From the NCBI GenBank assembly GCA_965216025.1, contig CBDCEX010000015.1, positions 186,001 to 250,000 on the forward strand: a stretch of 64,000 nt of DNA, in the 5' to 3' direction. The position numbers and the translations under genes are program-made. Shown piece after piece: positions 27,667 to 36,718 of this stretch. Under the pieces are notes generated by a model. It was not told the origin of the DNA. It was given only the letters and a program-made list of their open reading frames with translations, and made no database searches. The DNA is from JADFQT01 sp965216025. Its GTDB lineage: Bacteria > Chloroflexota > Dehalococcoidia > Lucifugimonadales > UBA3495. Position 1 is the first letter of the stretch; every line of letters starts with the position of its first letter.

Positions 27667-29409
27667 TTAGTATCGTATTCCGAGGAGACCGCCTTCTTCC
27701 GATTCGTCAGTAAGGCGACGCCTCACGAAGCTTTGCAAGTCGAACGAGGGCGAGAACTCGTTAGATGGAAGTGTGTCGGAGTTGAGTGCGCACACGTATT
27801 GAAATCCGTTATTTTCGGCCTCTTGGTGGGCCAGTTCCAACGACTGTGCGATTTGGCGTTCATCAACGCCGTCAAATATCGTGCTGTCGTGCATTAGCAA
27901 TCGCGGCGAGGGTTGTTTTGTGGCCCACAACTGCGCGAGCATCAAATCGTAGCAGAATATTTTCATATTGTTTATTCCCTGGCTGCCAGATCGCATGATG
28001 TCGACGTCGAATCTAAATCCGGTGTCGGCGATGTTGACCACGAGATCACCCGAAGCACTGTACAGGGCCTGTGAATTCGAGTTGAAAATGTTAATGGCTG
28101 TTGCTCGCCCCTCGCGCCTTTCTTCGAAATCTCGGCGTGCCGTCTGCAGCAGCAACTCGCGACTTACCCTGACCTCGCTTCTGCCTTGCTCGAAACGCTG
28201 CAGGTTCGAAATGCGATTGTCGACATCGTTACGTCTGGAAACCAGGTCCAGATGTAATTCGTTCAATGCGGTGAACTCTTGCAAAGCTCCGTGCGTTTGC
28301 AAAACCTGGAGTGATTGTGCGCGTTTTTCAATTGCTACCTGTAGCTCGAGGCTGCGCTGGCTTCTGCCGCTCTCGACCCTTTGGATTTCGGACTGTAGGT
28401 ACGCTCGCCGGTTAGCCACGATTTGGCGATGGAAATCCTGTACTTCCTCGAGACGGCGCCTCACTATCTCTGGCATCGTAACGCCGACCTCTTGATAGAC
28501 TTCGAGGAGTGCGTCGGTGTCGGGATCTTGGTCGTCTTCTAAGGAGGAACGGTATAGGTCCACGAGTCTGCCATCAGCGATATTGGCATTGGACATTTGT
28601 TGGATGCTCGAGGTCAACTCGTTGACCGTTTGCTCGATCTCTGCGTACTGTGGGTGGACGCGGAAGCTCTGCAGGGTTTCAAACTGCTGGCGGATCTCCG
28701 AATCTAGTCGCGTTCGTTCGGCTTCGAGATTGCCAAGGTTGCCGATTAGGCCTTGTAGCAATCCTTCCCGTGCTGCGCGCCGAAGCCCGTTGAGGGTATT
28801 TTCGTTGTCCTTGAGTTCTTGGAGTTCACTGGCGTGTTGCCATGTCAGGTCCAGGAGGAAAGCGTTATTGACCTGTTTGTCCCATTCGCTTTGGCGCCTG
28901 TGATGGTTGAAGGGCGATGAAAAAGCGTCCCTGTCATGGCGAACGACGTAGGAGAATAAGCTTCTGAATGTTGGCTGGTATTTGAGGAGAGGTTCTTCCA
29001 GGCTGAGGCCGAAAAGTTGTTCGCCTAGGAAGGTATTCCAATCGGGAATGCGCACCACGAGCCCGTCGAGTTGGCGCTCGCCCACGTCCGTGAGGTCGTC
29101 AACGTCGCCTTGTAGTTGGACCAGACTTGGTTCGTCTATACTTCGGGTGACGGCTAGGTACCGGTCTTTGATTTGTACTTCTAGTGTGAATGTCCACCCA
29201 TCCAAGGGTGCTACTAACAGGCCTTGATTTCGGCGCGTCCCGGCGCCGAGACAGAAATGAACAATCTCAAATAGGGTGGTTTTGCCAAGCCCGTTTCTGG
29301 AATCGCCTCTCGTGGATTCTTTGGTCCGATCAGCCAAGATGACATTGAACCCGGGGGTGAACTCGACCGCCTTGAACGAAGTCATGTTGCTGCGAACGGA
29401 TAAAATCAT
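27667..29409 (-). CDS. DUF2326/ABC-3C system SMC-like ABC ATPase
   Basis: 580 residues. Walker A is SRNGLGKTTLFEIVHF with K43. A long coiled coil covers roughly residues 190-430 (leucine/glutamate-rich heptads). The C-terminal half-ATPase has FCYDLMLAQLW and the Walker-B-like LLMHDSTIFDGVDERQIAQS. This matches the DUF2326 ATPases of ABC-three-component (ABC-3C) conflict systems, in which an SMC-type ATPase is thought to sense or hold invading nucleic acid and release an effector. It is the third gene of an operon and its ATG overlaps the upstream stop (ATGA at 29406-29409). It looks intact. Confidence 0.85.
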   Translation of the reverse strand: MILSVRSNMTSFKAVEFTPGFNVILADRTKESTRGDSRNGLGKTTLFEIVHFCLGAGTRRNQGLLVAPLDGWTFTLEVQIKDRYLAVTRSIDEPSLVQLQGDVDDLTDVGERQLDGLVVRIPDWNTFLGEQLFGLSLEEPLLKYQPTFRSLFSYVVRHDRDAFSSPFNHHRRQSEWDKQVNNAFLLDLTWQHASELQELKDNENTLNGLRRAAREGLLQGLIGNLGNLEAERTRLDSEIRQQFETLQSFRVHPQYAEIEQTVNELTSSIQQMSNANIADGRLVDLYRSSLEDDQDPDTDALLEVYQEVGVTMPEIVRRRLEEVQDFHRQIVANRRAYLQSEIQRVESGRSQRSLELQVAIEKRAQSLQVLQTHGALQEFTALNELHLDLVSRRNDVDNRISNLQRFEQGRSEVRVSRELLLQTARRDFEERREGRATAINIFNSNSQALYSASGDLVVNIADTGFRFDVDIMRSGSQGINNMKIFCYDLMLAQLWATKQPSPRLLMHDSTIFDGVDERQIAQSLELAHQEAENNGFQYVCALNSDTLPSNEFSPSFDLQSFVRRRLTDESEEGGLLGIRY

Positions 29410-29636
29410 GGGCGGGACCTGCTTAGCAGTGCGCGTTCGTAATCAATCGCTCCAACAGTAAAGAGATAGTCGAGCGACAGCACGAAGTTCCAAAAACTCG
29501 CGACTTCCTGCTCGTCTTTGACTGATTCCCAAAGACGGCTTACGTTGGTCGGACGCTCTAGGTGCCCAAGCACCAGAGCACCTATCCCGACCAGTGAACG
29601 ACTCGTAGGGATGTGCTTGTTGGGCAACAACGTCAT
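29406..29636 (-). CDS. ABC-3C system middle component
   Basis: 76 residues from ATG 29636: MTLLPNKHIPTSRSLVGIGA, LVLGHLERPTNVSRLWESV and FVLSLDYLFTVGAIDYERA. Small winged-helix proteins with L-P-x-K-H, S-R-L-W and D-x-L-Y/F-x-x-G-A are the middle components linking effector and ATPase in ABC-3C systems. The start overlaps the HNH gene stop (ATGA) and the stop overlaps the ATPase start (ATGA), so all three are translationally coupled. A longer upstream frame exists but would run inside the HNH gene. Confidence 0.8.
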   Translation of the reverse strand: MTLLPNKHIPTSRSLVGIGALVLGHLERPTNVSRLWESVKDEQEVASFWNFVLSLDYLFTVGAIDYERALLSRSRP

Positions 29637-30397
29637 TGTTCGAATACCTCGCACCGTTCGAACAAATACACTAAGACTGCCAGTCCAGCGCATTGGTATC
29701 GGAATTCTGTCCTGCGCTGAGTGGAGAATTGGAACATGGCTGCGAATAAAGCGTCGCCCTGCAAGCCTGCTAGCCTTTGCTGCTGATACTCTCCAATGAA
29801 ACCAGAAGTCAATCTCGCAACGAAAGTGCGGTCAACGCTGCCCGTGGTTACGACGTAATCTTCCACCTGTTGGATCTGCAGCATCCCCATGTTGAACCAT
29901 AGGGTAGATTGCCCAGTAAGCCCGTTTCGAGCAATTTTTTCCTGAGGCGGGATGACAGTAAATGGAGATAGAGGAAGTTGCGCACCATTCACGAGTACAT
30001 TCGTGATTGCTTCCAATTCAGCAAAAGTTATGTTAGGCATGGCGTGAGCCAAAAAGGCGTCGTGTCGCGCCTCTTGGGCTGTCTTCCATGTCCGCAACAT
30101 TTCGACGGTGTAAGTGTTGGCTTGGTTATCAACGAGAACGTGGTGAGTTGGGCAAAGGAGAATGAGATTATCGTACAAATCCCGATCTTGTTGAGGCAAA
30201 TCTGGATTAGCTCTCGGGCCGTTGTCGCTATGCGCCTCGATGTGGGCAATCTGCCCTATTGTTGTCGAGGGATCGTTGTCGTTGGCTGGTTGCACACAAA
30301 TTACCGGGCAGTCCGGGAAGCCGCATAGGGCGCCTGAATATGCCCATAAAAGGGCTCGGTCTGCGACGGTGTAATACGTGTTCCCTTGGGTGGACAT
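29633..30397 (-). CDS. HNH nuclease fused to ABC-3C C-terminal domain (effector)
   Basis: 254 residues. The N-terminal HNH finger has CGFPDC, IGQIAHIEAHSDNGPR and DNLILLCPTHHVLVD (H, N and H of the catalytic motif). The C-terminal half (GLTGQSTLWFNMGMLQIQQV ... ALFAAMFQFSTQRRTEFRYQ) resembles the ABC-3C C-terminal domain that docks effectors. The predicted role is a DNA nuclease released or switched on when the ATPase detects invasion. It is the first gene of the operon. The residues look complete, so activity is plausible. Confidence 0.82.
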   Translation of the reverse strand: MSTQGNTYYTVADRALLWAYSGALCGFPDCPVICVQPANDNDPSTTIGQIAHIEAHSDNGPRANPDLPQQDRDLYDNLILLCPTHHVLVDNQANTYTVEMLRTWKTAQEARHDAFLAHAMPNITFAELEAITNVLVNGAQLPLSPFTVIPPQEKIARNGLTGQSTLWFNMGMLQIQQVEDYVVTTGSVDRTFVARLTSGFIGEYQQQRLAGLQGDALFAAMFQFSTQRRTEFRYQCAGLAVLVYLFERCEVFEQ

Positions 30398-30642
30398 CCG
30401 CCGTGGTCGCTCCTGCTAGGTTCCGCCAGATGATTGTGGAGGGCTTCCGGCATCAGCCGCAAAGCCCGCATGAAAAGGGCTGGATTGGGGCCATCGCGGA
30501 TCCGGAGGTCATGGTGGCATCTTGGTTTCACAATCTCTTTGAGCGGAGCAGCTTTGTTGCTAGCGGTAAAGCTCGCCAACTCCATCGGGCGTTTGGTGCA
30601 CTATACAGTGCGCTCGCGGTTACCAGCAAGAAAAACGGATAC
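30398..30642. other. Intergenic with an unplaced coding remnant
   Basis: A plus-strand frame has RFRQMIVEGFRHQPQSPHEK and GWIGAIADPEVMVASWF, which looks protein-like but I cannot name the family. It leads into CTAG 30643-30646 and the IS701 element. The ABC-3C promoter must lie here on the minus strand. Confidence 0.35.
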
Positions 30643-30646
30643 CTAG

Positions 30647-32098
30647 TACTACAACGACGGGTTTAAGGTGGCGGCTCCATCCTGCTTTCGTGGCGGGTGG
30701 AGCGGCGTCTCTCGTGGGAACGGCGAGCCCGTTCGTTGCGTAGCTGCGTATCCTCCAGCCACAACAGCAATTGATCGGGCCCGAACTGCTCCCGGGGCAG
30801 CATCTCCCGCACCACCCGGTACACCTGTGGCCTCGTGATCCGGGGCATCTTTTTCCCCCCAATCCTGCTGCAGGCTCAGCAGGAACGCTCCACCCAGCAG
30901 GCACATGGCTATGTGGTGATGCCACCCTGCCCAGCTGCGGGTCTCGTATTCGTCCAGCCCCACGTCACCCTTCTCAGTCTCGAACTCCGTTTCAATGCGC
31001 CACCTGGACCCACCCACGTAGGCCAGAGTCTCCAAGGTTGTGCCCTCGGGAGCGTTGGACAGGTAGTAGCGGGGCTCGCTGCCGTCCAGGTTCCGGCGCC
31101 AGACGGCCCACAGTTCCTCGCCGGGCTTGCGCCTCCTGGTGGCCCGCACCCGCTGGGCACTGAACCGGTAGGTGCGCGGCCCCTGGCTTCCCTGGGCCAC
31201 CGTTATCTCCCGCCAAGCCTCATCCGGCAGTTCATCACCGCGCTGCTCCATGGTCCGCCGCTGCCCAGGCCGCAGCTTGGGTTTGCGGGGGCGGCCGAAC
31301 CCCGGATATTCCGGACTGGTCCAAGCCGGGTCCAAGGGCCAGACCGTAGTGCCGCCCGGAACGTCCAGCACGTAGCGCATCCCCAGGGCCGCCAGTCCCT
31401 CCCGGAAGGTCGGCGACATCCCGAAGGCGTCGTCTCCGGCAACCCACTCGGCCCTGAGGTAGCCCAACTCCAGGACCCGCTCCAGCATCTCCAGGGCCAA
31501 CTCCGTCTTTGACCGGTAGTTCCGCCGGTCCTCCGGCACACCCGCCGCAGCACACCGGTCCTGGTCGGAGGTCCAACTCTTGGGCAGATACAGCCGCTTG
31601 TCCACCAACGCCCGGCCCAGCGGGCTGACGTAGGCCAGGAACATCCCACCCTGGCAGTTGGCCACCTTGCCCAGCCTGCCGCAGTACTGCCGGGCCACTC
31701 CCGCCGATTTCCTGCCCTGCTTGGGGAAGTCGCTGCCATCGAACACCCACACCGCCTCCGGGTGTCCCAGCCTGGGGGCCAAGTATTCCTGCAACCGCCC
31801 TATGACTGTCTCATCGGACCACCGGGCCTCGGTGAGAAAGCGCTGCATCGCCCGGGCCGAGATGCCCACCGATTCCGAGAGATTCTCGGCGTTGCGCCGC
31901 TCTTGGTCCTGCACCAGCAGCGCCTGAAGGTAATTCCCGCTGTGATCCCGCCACTGCTTGCGGCCGAAGGAGGCCGCAAAGAAGGCGTGGAATTCCTGAA
32001 GGCTGTCGTAGACCCGCTCGAAGCTCGCCGCATCCATCACTCAAACCACCCAACATCATCTGTCCAGCCATCTTACCAGACAACTCGTCGTTGTAGTA
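30647..32098 (-). mobile_element. IS701-family insertion sequence, copy 1
   Basis: 1452-bp body between CTAG (30643-30646) and CTAG (32099-32102). The ends are TACTACAACGACGGGTT and (complement) TACTACAACGACGAGTT, one mismatch. IS701 elements are known to duplicate YTAR tetranucleotides. MITE copy C begins at the right-hand CTAG. Confidence 0.88.
30649..32040 (-). CDS. IS701-family transposase (copy 1), probable +1 frameshift product
   Basis: Frame 0 from ATG 32040 gives 463 residues. DDE motifs: AVWVFDGSDFPKQGRKS, EWVAGDDAFGMSPTFREGL and GGSRWRIETEFETEKGDVGL. After SLQQDWGEK the frame passes a GGGGGGAAAAAG run (30849-30860). The +1 frame then reads MPRITRPQVYRVVREMLPRE and FGPDQLLLWLEDTQLRNERA to a stop at 30663. 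That +1 tail is conserved at protein level in IS701 copy 2, so it is probably the native C-terminus, reached by slippage or lost through a shared indel. Confidence 0.85.
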   Translation of the reverse strand: MMDAASFERVYDSLQEFHAFFAASFGRKQWRDHSGNYLQALLVQDQERRNAENLSESVGISARAMQRFLTEARWSDETVIGRLQEYLAPRLGHPEAVWVFDGSDFPKQGRKSAGVARQYCGRLGKVANCQGGMFLAYVSPLGRALVDKRLYLPKSWTSDQDRCAAAGVPEDRRNYRSKTELALEMLERVLELGYLRAEWVAGDDAFGMSPTFREGLAALGMRYVLDVPGGTTVWPLDPAWTSPEYPGFGRPRKPKLRPGQRRTMEQRGDELPDEAWREITVAQGSQGPRTYRFSAQRVRATRRRKPGEELWAVWRRNLDGSEPRYYLSNAPEGTTLETLAYVGGSRWRIETEFETEKGDVGLDEYETRSWAGWHHHIAMCLLGGAFLLSLQQDWGEKDAPDHEATGVPGGAGDAAPGAVRARSIAVVAGGYAATQRTGSPFPRETPLHPPRKQDGAATLNPSL

Positions 32099-32277
32099 CT
32101 AGAAGTCTGGCCGGAAAGACATTGGCCGGGTTTCGCGCTACGCCAAGCAGACGTATTCCAGTCTTACGCGGTATGATAGTATATGTAATACGTTTCAATA
32201 ACCAAATGGTACGTCGATAATCGGCGTTAAGAAAACGACGGCTTGGGGAGAATCGGGGTTTCCGTCCGAGTTTCTAG
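32099..32277 (+). repeat. 171-bp CTAG-flanked MITE, copy C
   Basis: Body 32103-32273 between CTAG 32099-32102 (shared with IS701 copy 1) and CTAG 32274-32277. Same orientation as copy A. With the IS701 element it forms a two-part stack inserted at one original CTAG. Confidence 0.9.
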
Positions 32278-32460
32278 GGATCTGGCCTCGTTGCGCTTCT
32301 CCTGGGCAATGCGGCTTTGCAGCGCCCTCCGCTCCGGGGTCTGTGCCCTCTTCCGGTCGTATGCTCGGCGTACCTCCTTCTTGCCTTCGACCTGTTCTGG
32401 TGTCGGCTCTACCCGCGCCTTCCGCTTTCTGGCCTTTGGCGTGGCCTTCCGTGACGTCTT
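32278..32460 (-). pseudogene. Basic protein tail interrupted by IS701+MITE
   Basis: The minus strand reads PKARKRKARVEPTPEQVEGK and continues KEVRRAYDRKRAQTPERRAL and QSRIAQEKRNEARS up to the CTAG. Across the deleted stack it would end within a few codons. Arginine/lysine-rich and helical, perhaps DNA-binding. The start is not identifiable; family unknown. Confidence 0.35.
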
Positions 32461-32599
32461 TACTGTCGGTTTGTTTCAGTTGGGGGGGCGCCCTCCCGTG
32501 TTGCTGGGTTCCGGCAACGAGAGGGTGAACTCGAAGGTATGGCCTATTGCCCGCGGAAGCGGGCGTTCGGCAGCACTTCGGGTTCGGACTCTATGTACT

Positions 32600-33283
32600 T
32601 TAGCCGAGGGCAACTTCCTCGGTCATAGTGTTCTTTCCCGGTTCACCGGACGGCATGGGGATGGTGTAGCGCAGGGTTGCTGCGCCCGGCCCAACCAGCA
32701 CTTCCCGGATGAGTGTCCGAAGCATTTCCCGGACGGTTTCCTTGTCCACTGTCCCCAGATAGGTGTCGATGTTCCGGGCGCTTTCCCTGATTCTACCTTC
32801 GTCGCTCACGAATTCCTGGATGTCCAGCTGGTTCTTTGCCCAGGTGGCTTGGGCCTCTAGCCTGGTCTTGGCGTCGTTCAGCTCCTGCACTCGTCCGGCG
32901 ACCTCCGCAAAGGTTGTCCTCTCGGTCTCCACGGCTGCCATCAACTTGCGCCGTGGCCGGTTTTGCCCGGCCAGGCGGTCGCTGATGGTCTCCAGTTCGG
33001 CTCGGTGCTGGAGGGACTTCTCGCCGCATTGTTCCTGGGCGATGTTGATAACGGTCCGGAGGTTCTCGTTGGTGAGCACGTTTTCCACCAGCCTGGTTAC
33101 TACCAGCCTGTCCAGGTATTCGGCATCAATTGGGGGAGTTGTGCAGTCGTCCGGGCCGCGTTCCATGAGAGTGGGGCAAACGTATCGGTTGTCCGGGTCG
33201 TGGATGGCCGTCATTTCCGTCCCACAGGGTTGGCACCTGACGAGCCCTGCCAGGAGGTGGAGATACTGAATTTCCTGGGCCAT
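32600..33283 (-). pseudogene. Large serine recombinase, C-terminal part
   Basis: 227 residues: LLAGLVRCQPCGTEMTAIHD with CxxC, then YVCPTLM (recombinase zinc ribbon), VVTRLVENVLTNENL, a long coiled coil (ERTTFAEVAGRVQELNDAKT) and DKETVREMLRTLIREVLVGP. These are the zinc-ribbon and coiled-coil domains of serine integrases. The catalytic N-terminal resolvase domain and DNA-binding recombinase domain are missing upstream. It is a dead integrase remnant, possibly of the element that brought in this island. Confidence 0.8.
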
Positions 33284-33799
33284 TTCCTATCCGTCCATTG
33301 GGATCTTGTTCAAATGAAATTGTACTCGCTTTCCGCCGTCTGTTTTTTCCCCGTGGAATCTGGCTGTCCGGTTCGCCTGAATTCAATTCGGCAACTCAGT
33401 GAGACCTGGTTATCTCCGGGCCTCCCCGCCGGGTCACCGTATTCAGGATTTCTTACCCTTCTCGCCAGCCTTCTTGAGTTGCGGAAGTTTAGCTTTTACT
33501 TGGAATGTGTAGTCTATGGAAACCCCCGCGCCCCTGGGGATTGCGCGCGGGGGCCGCGGTCTCCTTTTCACGCAGGGCCCCCCGCGCTGCCGCGTGTGCG
33601 GCCCTGGACGTGACCCCGCCGCGCCGGTGGACGGGTTCACGTCCTCGTGGGTTGCCCCGCTCCTCGCCAGGTTATGTCCGTTCCCGGGGAGTTCTCCCGG
33701 AGGGCCGCCGGCCTACAGCTCGCCGATGGGTGGGGTCGAAACTTTGTGTCCGGTGCGAGGTCTCCCCTCGTTTGTTGATGCATGTGGCTCTCTTTGCGT
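33284..33799. other. GC-rich intergenic, no certain gene
   Basis: Very GC-rich around 33520-33700. A minus-strand tail near 33443-33530 reads VSIDYTFQVKAKLPQLKKAG and looks protein-like. Nothing else can be supported. Confidence 0.35.
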
Positions 33800-34891
33800 T
33801 TATGGCCGCAACTCACCGGTCGGACCCGTACCGCAGAGGGGACAGACCCCGTTGCGGCCAACCCTCTCCTTGTGGGGCTCGATCCAGTGGAAGAGGTACT
33901 GGTTGGCGTAACCGGCGTACCGCCCAAAATATTGCCTGGCCCACTCCGCCACCCAGTACTGCTGGGCTTCGGTCAAGGTACGGGAACTCCGTACCCTCTC
34001 CGCCAATCCTGTCGGCATCGCCGACAGGTCGCACTGGACCAGGGCCCGCTGTCCCCACCGGTCCACCGGAAAGGCGTCCAGCTTGTCCAGGGACATCAGG
34101 GCCATGCAACCGGCGATCTTGGGGCCGATGCCCCGGTAACTGTCCAGCAGCGTGACGGCCGTGGCGCCGGATACTTGCGGGGGTGACGTCCGGTCCAACA
34201 GCAACGGGTCGTGGGACAGGTGAATAGCCATCAGAAAGATATTGCGATGCCTTGAATACAGGCCCAGGCCTAAGTCCGCCAGTGCCTTTCCCCCTTTTTT
34301 AATGATTTGAGCGGGGCTGGGAAAGACGTGGCGTTCATCCCCGTCGAGGTAGATCTTGCGGCGGCTCAGTTGGGCTATTTTCTCGACGCGGTTCCTGATG
34401 CCGCGTATGCTGTTGGTCCCGGAGCACAGGTAGGAGACCAGGCATTCCCATCTGTCCTGGCGCAGCAGTCTCAGCCCCGGGTACCGCCCAATGGCCCTGG
34501 CGACTGCCGGGCGCTGGCCCAATTGGCCGTAGATTTCCCCAATGTCGTCGTCGAGGCGGAAGTAGTCATGCAAACGGCGGTCCAGGTCCACGTCGTCCCG
34601 TTCGCCGTGTTCGCCGCCCACCCGGTACTCCAACCCATCGTCGGTCTGCCGGAGATGCACCAGGTATTCCCCCAGAACGCCGGAGTACCAGGCCCCGCCA
34701 CTCCGTCGCCACCGGGCCGGCGGATCGCCCCAATCCCGTTGGCGGACGCCTTTGTCCCCCACTCTTCGCCAGCGGAAGGCCTGTCCCATTTCCAGGCTCA
34801 GGGCCAGGTCGAAGGGCTGCCGGATCGTCATCCTGCGGTTCATGTCGTCCCAGCCCCCGTTCTTGATGTCCCCAGGGTTGCCCGAAGTCAT
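33800..34891 (-). CDS. OGG1-like 8-oxoguanine DNA glycosylase/AP lyase
   Basis: 363 residues. OGG_N-like domain: RMTIRQPFDLALSLEMGQAF RWRR type start. HhH-GPD domain: LVSYLCSGTNSIRGIRNRVE and YRGIGPKIAGCMALMSLDKL with DAFPVDRW. K258 matches the catalytic lysine of OGG1 and D277 the catalytic aspartate. The C-terminus adds CPLCG. It should remove 8-oxoguanine from DNA. The start ATG overlaps the stop of the upstream HTH gene (ATGA at 34888-34891), which supports the longer start over M17. OGG1-type rather than MutM enzymes are less common in bacteria. Confidence 0.82.
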   Translation of the reverse strand: MTSGNPGDIKNGGWDDMNRRMTIRQPFDLALSLEMGQAFRWRRVGDKGVRQRDWGDPPARWRRSGGAWYSGVLGEYLVHLRQTDDGLEYRVGGEHGERDDVDLDRRLHDYFRLDDDIGEIYGQLGQRPAVARAIGRYPGLRLLRQDRWECLVSYLCSGTNSIRGIRNRVEKIAQLSRRKIYLDGDERHVFPSPAQIIKKGGKALADLGLGLYSRHRNIFLMAIHLSHDPLLLDRTSPPQVSGATAVTLLDSYRGIGPKIAGCMALMSLDKLDAFPVDRWGQRALVQCDLSAMPTGLAERVRSSRTLTEAQQYWVAEWARQYFGRYAGYANQYLFHWIEPHKERVGRNGVCPLCGTGPTGELRP

Positions 34892-35179
34892 GCTCCGGGT
34901 CCCCGGGTTGGCGCGGTTGGACCGTCGTCTGCGTCTGATCGGAATTCCAGCGGTATGTGGTCAAGGCCCAGCGAGTTCGCCAGCTCCAGCAGCGCCAACA
35001 TGTGCCGCGCGTTGGGTCGCACCCTCTTGTCCCTCCAGCGCCTCACGGTCTCGGGATGGGTGTTGAGACGGCGGTTCAGCTCCGCCCACGACTCCTCCCT
35101 GAAACCGCACGAGCCGCTGCGGGAAGTCGTTGGGGAAGACGTAGACTATTCTGCTATGTTGGATGCGCTGTCTCGGCAT
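34888..35179 (-). pseudogene. Small HTH (XRE-like) protein, frameshifted
   Basis: From ATG 35179 the frame gives VFPNDFPQRLVRF. A shift near 35095 then gives REESWAELNRRLNTHPETVR and RWRDKRVRPNARHMLALLEL to TGA overlapping the glycosylase start. This is a helix-turn-helix with the W-A-E-L-N-R-R-L / P-x-T-V-R-R-W-R pattern. One indel separates the halves, so repression or regulation is probably lost unless the shift is an assembly error. Confidence 0.6.
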
Positions 35180-35435
35180 CTGGCCGGTCCTTCCACAAGG
35201 ACTCGCCAGGACGCTCTCGCCGTCTGTCCACTCCTGGAGTTGGGCGAATCCGTTTTCCGGGCAGGGCCGCCGCCCCGCCCGGACTTCCCATGTATGCTGC
35301 CCTTTGGTGTCGCCCGGCGTCTTAGGGCCGCACTCGCTTCATCTCAGTTCCAACCTGATGTCCGTGCCGACGGCCCAGCGACAGGTCAGACAGCCAGGGT
35401 CAGGCTGACCTCCACCTCGTCGCCGGTTCGCCACT

Positions 35436-36718
35436 TCAGATATTTCTCCCGGCTGTTGACGTTTTACCGATATGCCGGTCCGGCAAGCCGTTGACCTCGG
35501 AGTAGCCGCGTATAACCTCCAGGAACTCCGGTCCGTACTGCTCCAGCTTGACCTCCCCCACCCCGTGGATACGGGAGAATTCTTCCATGCTCCGGGGGAA
35601 AGCTTCGGCCATGTGACGGAGGGACACATCGCCGAAAATCACGAAGGCCGGAACATCCCGCACATCGGCCAGCCGCCTGCGCAATGCGCGCAGTTCCTCG
35701 AACAGAGCCCTATCGTATTCCATCGGCGTTGCTCGGGAACTGGCCAGGTTGGGTTCGTTCCCCTGCGCGTAGCCCGCGTCGGCGGTCCTGGGTCGAGGCA
35801 GGGTCACGACTTGGCGTCCTTGTAGAAACTGTCGTCCTTCGGCGGTGACGGCCAGGGTTGGGTACTCTCCTTCGTTCCGTCCCAGCAGCCCCCGCGCCTG
35901 CAAATGTCCGATAATCTCCCGCAGTTCAGGACGCCCAACATCTTTGGCGATGCCGTACACGCTCAGCCGGTCGTGGCCCAATTCCAGGATTCGCTTCTCC
36001 CTGCTCCCGCTCAGTACCTGGATGATGTGGTTCGCCCCGAACCGCTCGCCGGTGCGGACTACCGCCGAGAGTATTTTCTGGGCGATTTCCGTGGCGTCAA
36101 ACTCCTCCCGGGATTCCAGGCAAACGTCGCACGCGCCGCAGTTCTCTTCCGGCCATCGCTCCCCGAAATACTCCAGGATGAACCGGCGCCGGCAGCTGGG
36201 CACTTGGGCAAACTCCACCATCTTAGCCAGCTTTTGCCTGGCGTTCCGCTGCTCTACTGCGTCCTCCATCTGATTGATGAAGTAGTCCTGCTTGGCCTTG
36301 TCCGCATAGCTGTAGAAGAGGACGCACTCGCTGGGCAGCCCGTCCCTGCCGGCCCGGCCCGTCTCCTGGTAGTAGCCCTCCAAGGATCTGGGCAGGCTGT
36401 AGTGGAGCACCAGGCGAATGTCCGGTTTGTCTATTCCCATGCCAAAGGCGATGGTGGCGACGATGATGGGCACCCGGTCGCGGATGAAGTCTTCCTGGGT
36501 CCGACGACGCATTTCGGGGTCCAGCCCGGCGTGGTAGGGGAGGACTGACAAGCCCCGGACGTTCAGGTCCCTGGCCAGGTCCTCGGTCTCCTGCCGGGAG
36601 AAGCAATAGATAATGACGGACTGGCTCCGTCGCTGATCAAGCAGCGATGTCAGATGTCCCCAGGAGCTTGCCTTGGGCTGAACCGAATAGCTGAGGTTTG
36701 CCCGGTTGAATCCGGACA
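35436..36718 (-). pseudogene. recQ: RecQ-family DNA helicase lacking helicase domain 1
   Basis: Recognisable from FNRANLSYSV: helicase domain 2 has VIIYCFSRQETEDLARDLN, YHAGLDPEMRRRTQEDFIRD, VPIIVATIAFGMGIDKPDIR and YYQETGRAGRDGLPSECVLF. The RecQ zinc site is CRRRFILEYFGE ... CGACDVC. RQC winged helix and an HRDC domain (FGDVSLRHMAEAFPRSMEEF) follow to the C-terminus. Walker A and B are absent. The cut at about 36718 abuts the type ISP gene on the other strand, where a deletion or fusion joined them. The residues upstream of the cut in this frame are antisense of the ISP gene. Confidence 0.88.

Noticed and set aside
32243..32860. Plus-strand frame starting MGRIGVSVRVSR
   Set aside because: The first residues are encoded by the right end of the MITE and recur at every copy (also near 7832 and 37781); the remainder is antisense to the recombinase region.
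34307..35494. 395-residue plus-strand open frame
   Set aside because: It runs antisense to the OGG1-like glycosylase and HTH gene, whose motifs are clear. Its own sequence is proline/valine-rich with no family motif; it is a GC-frame shadow.
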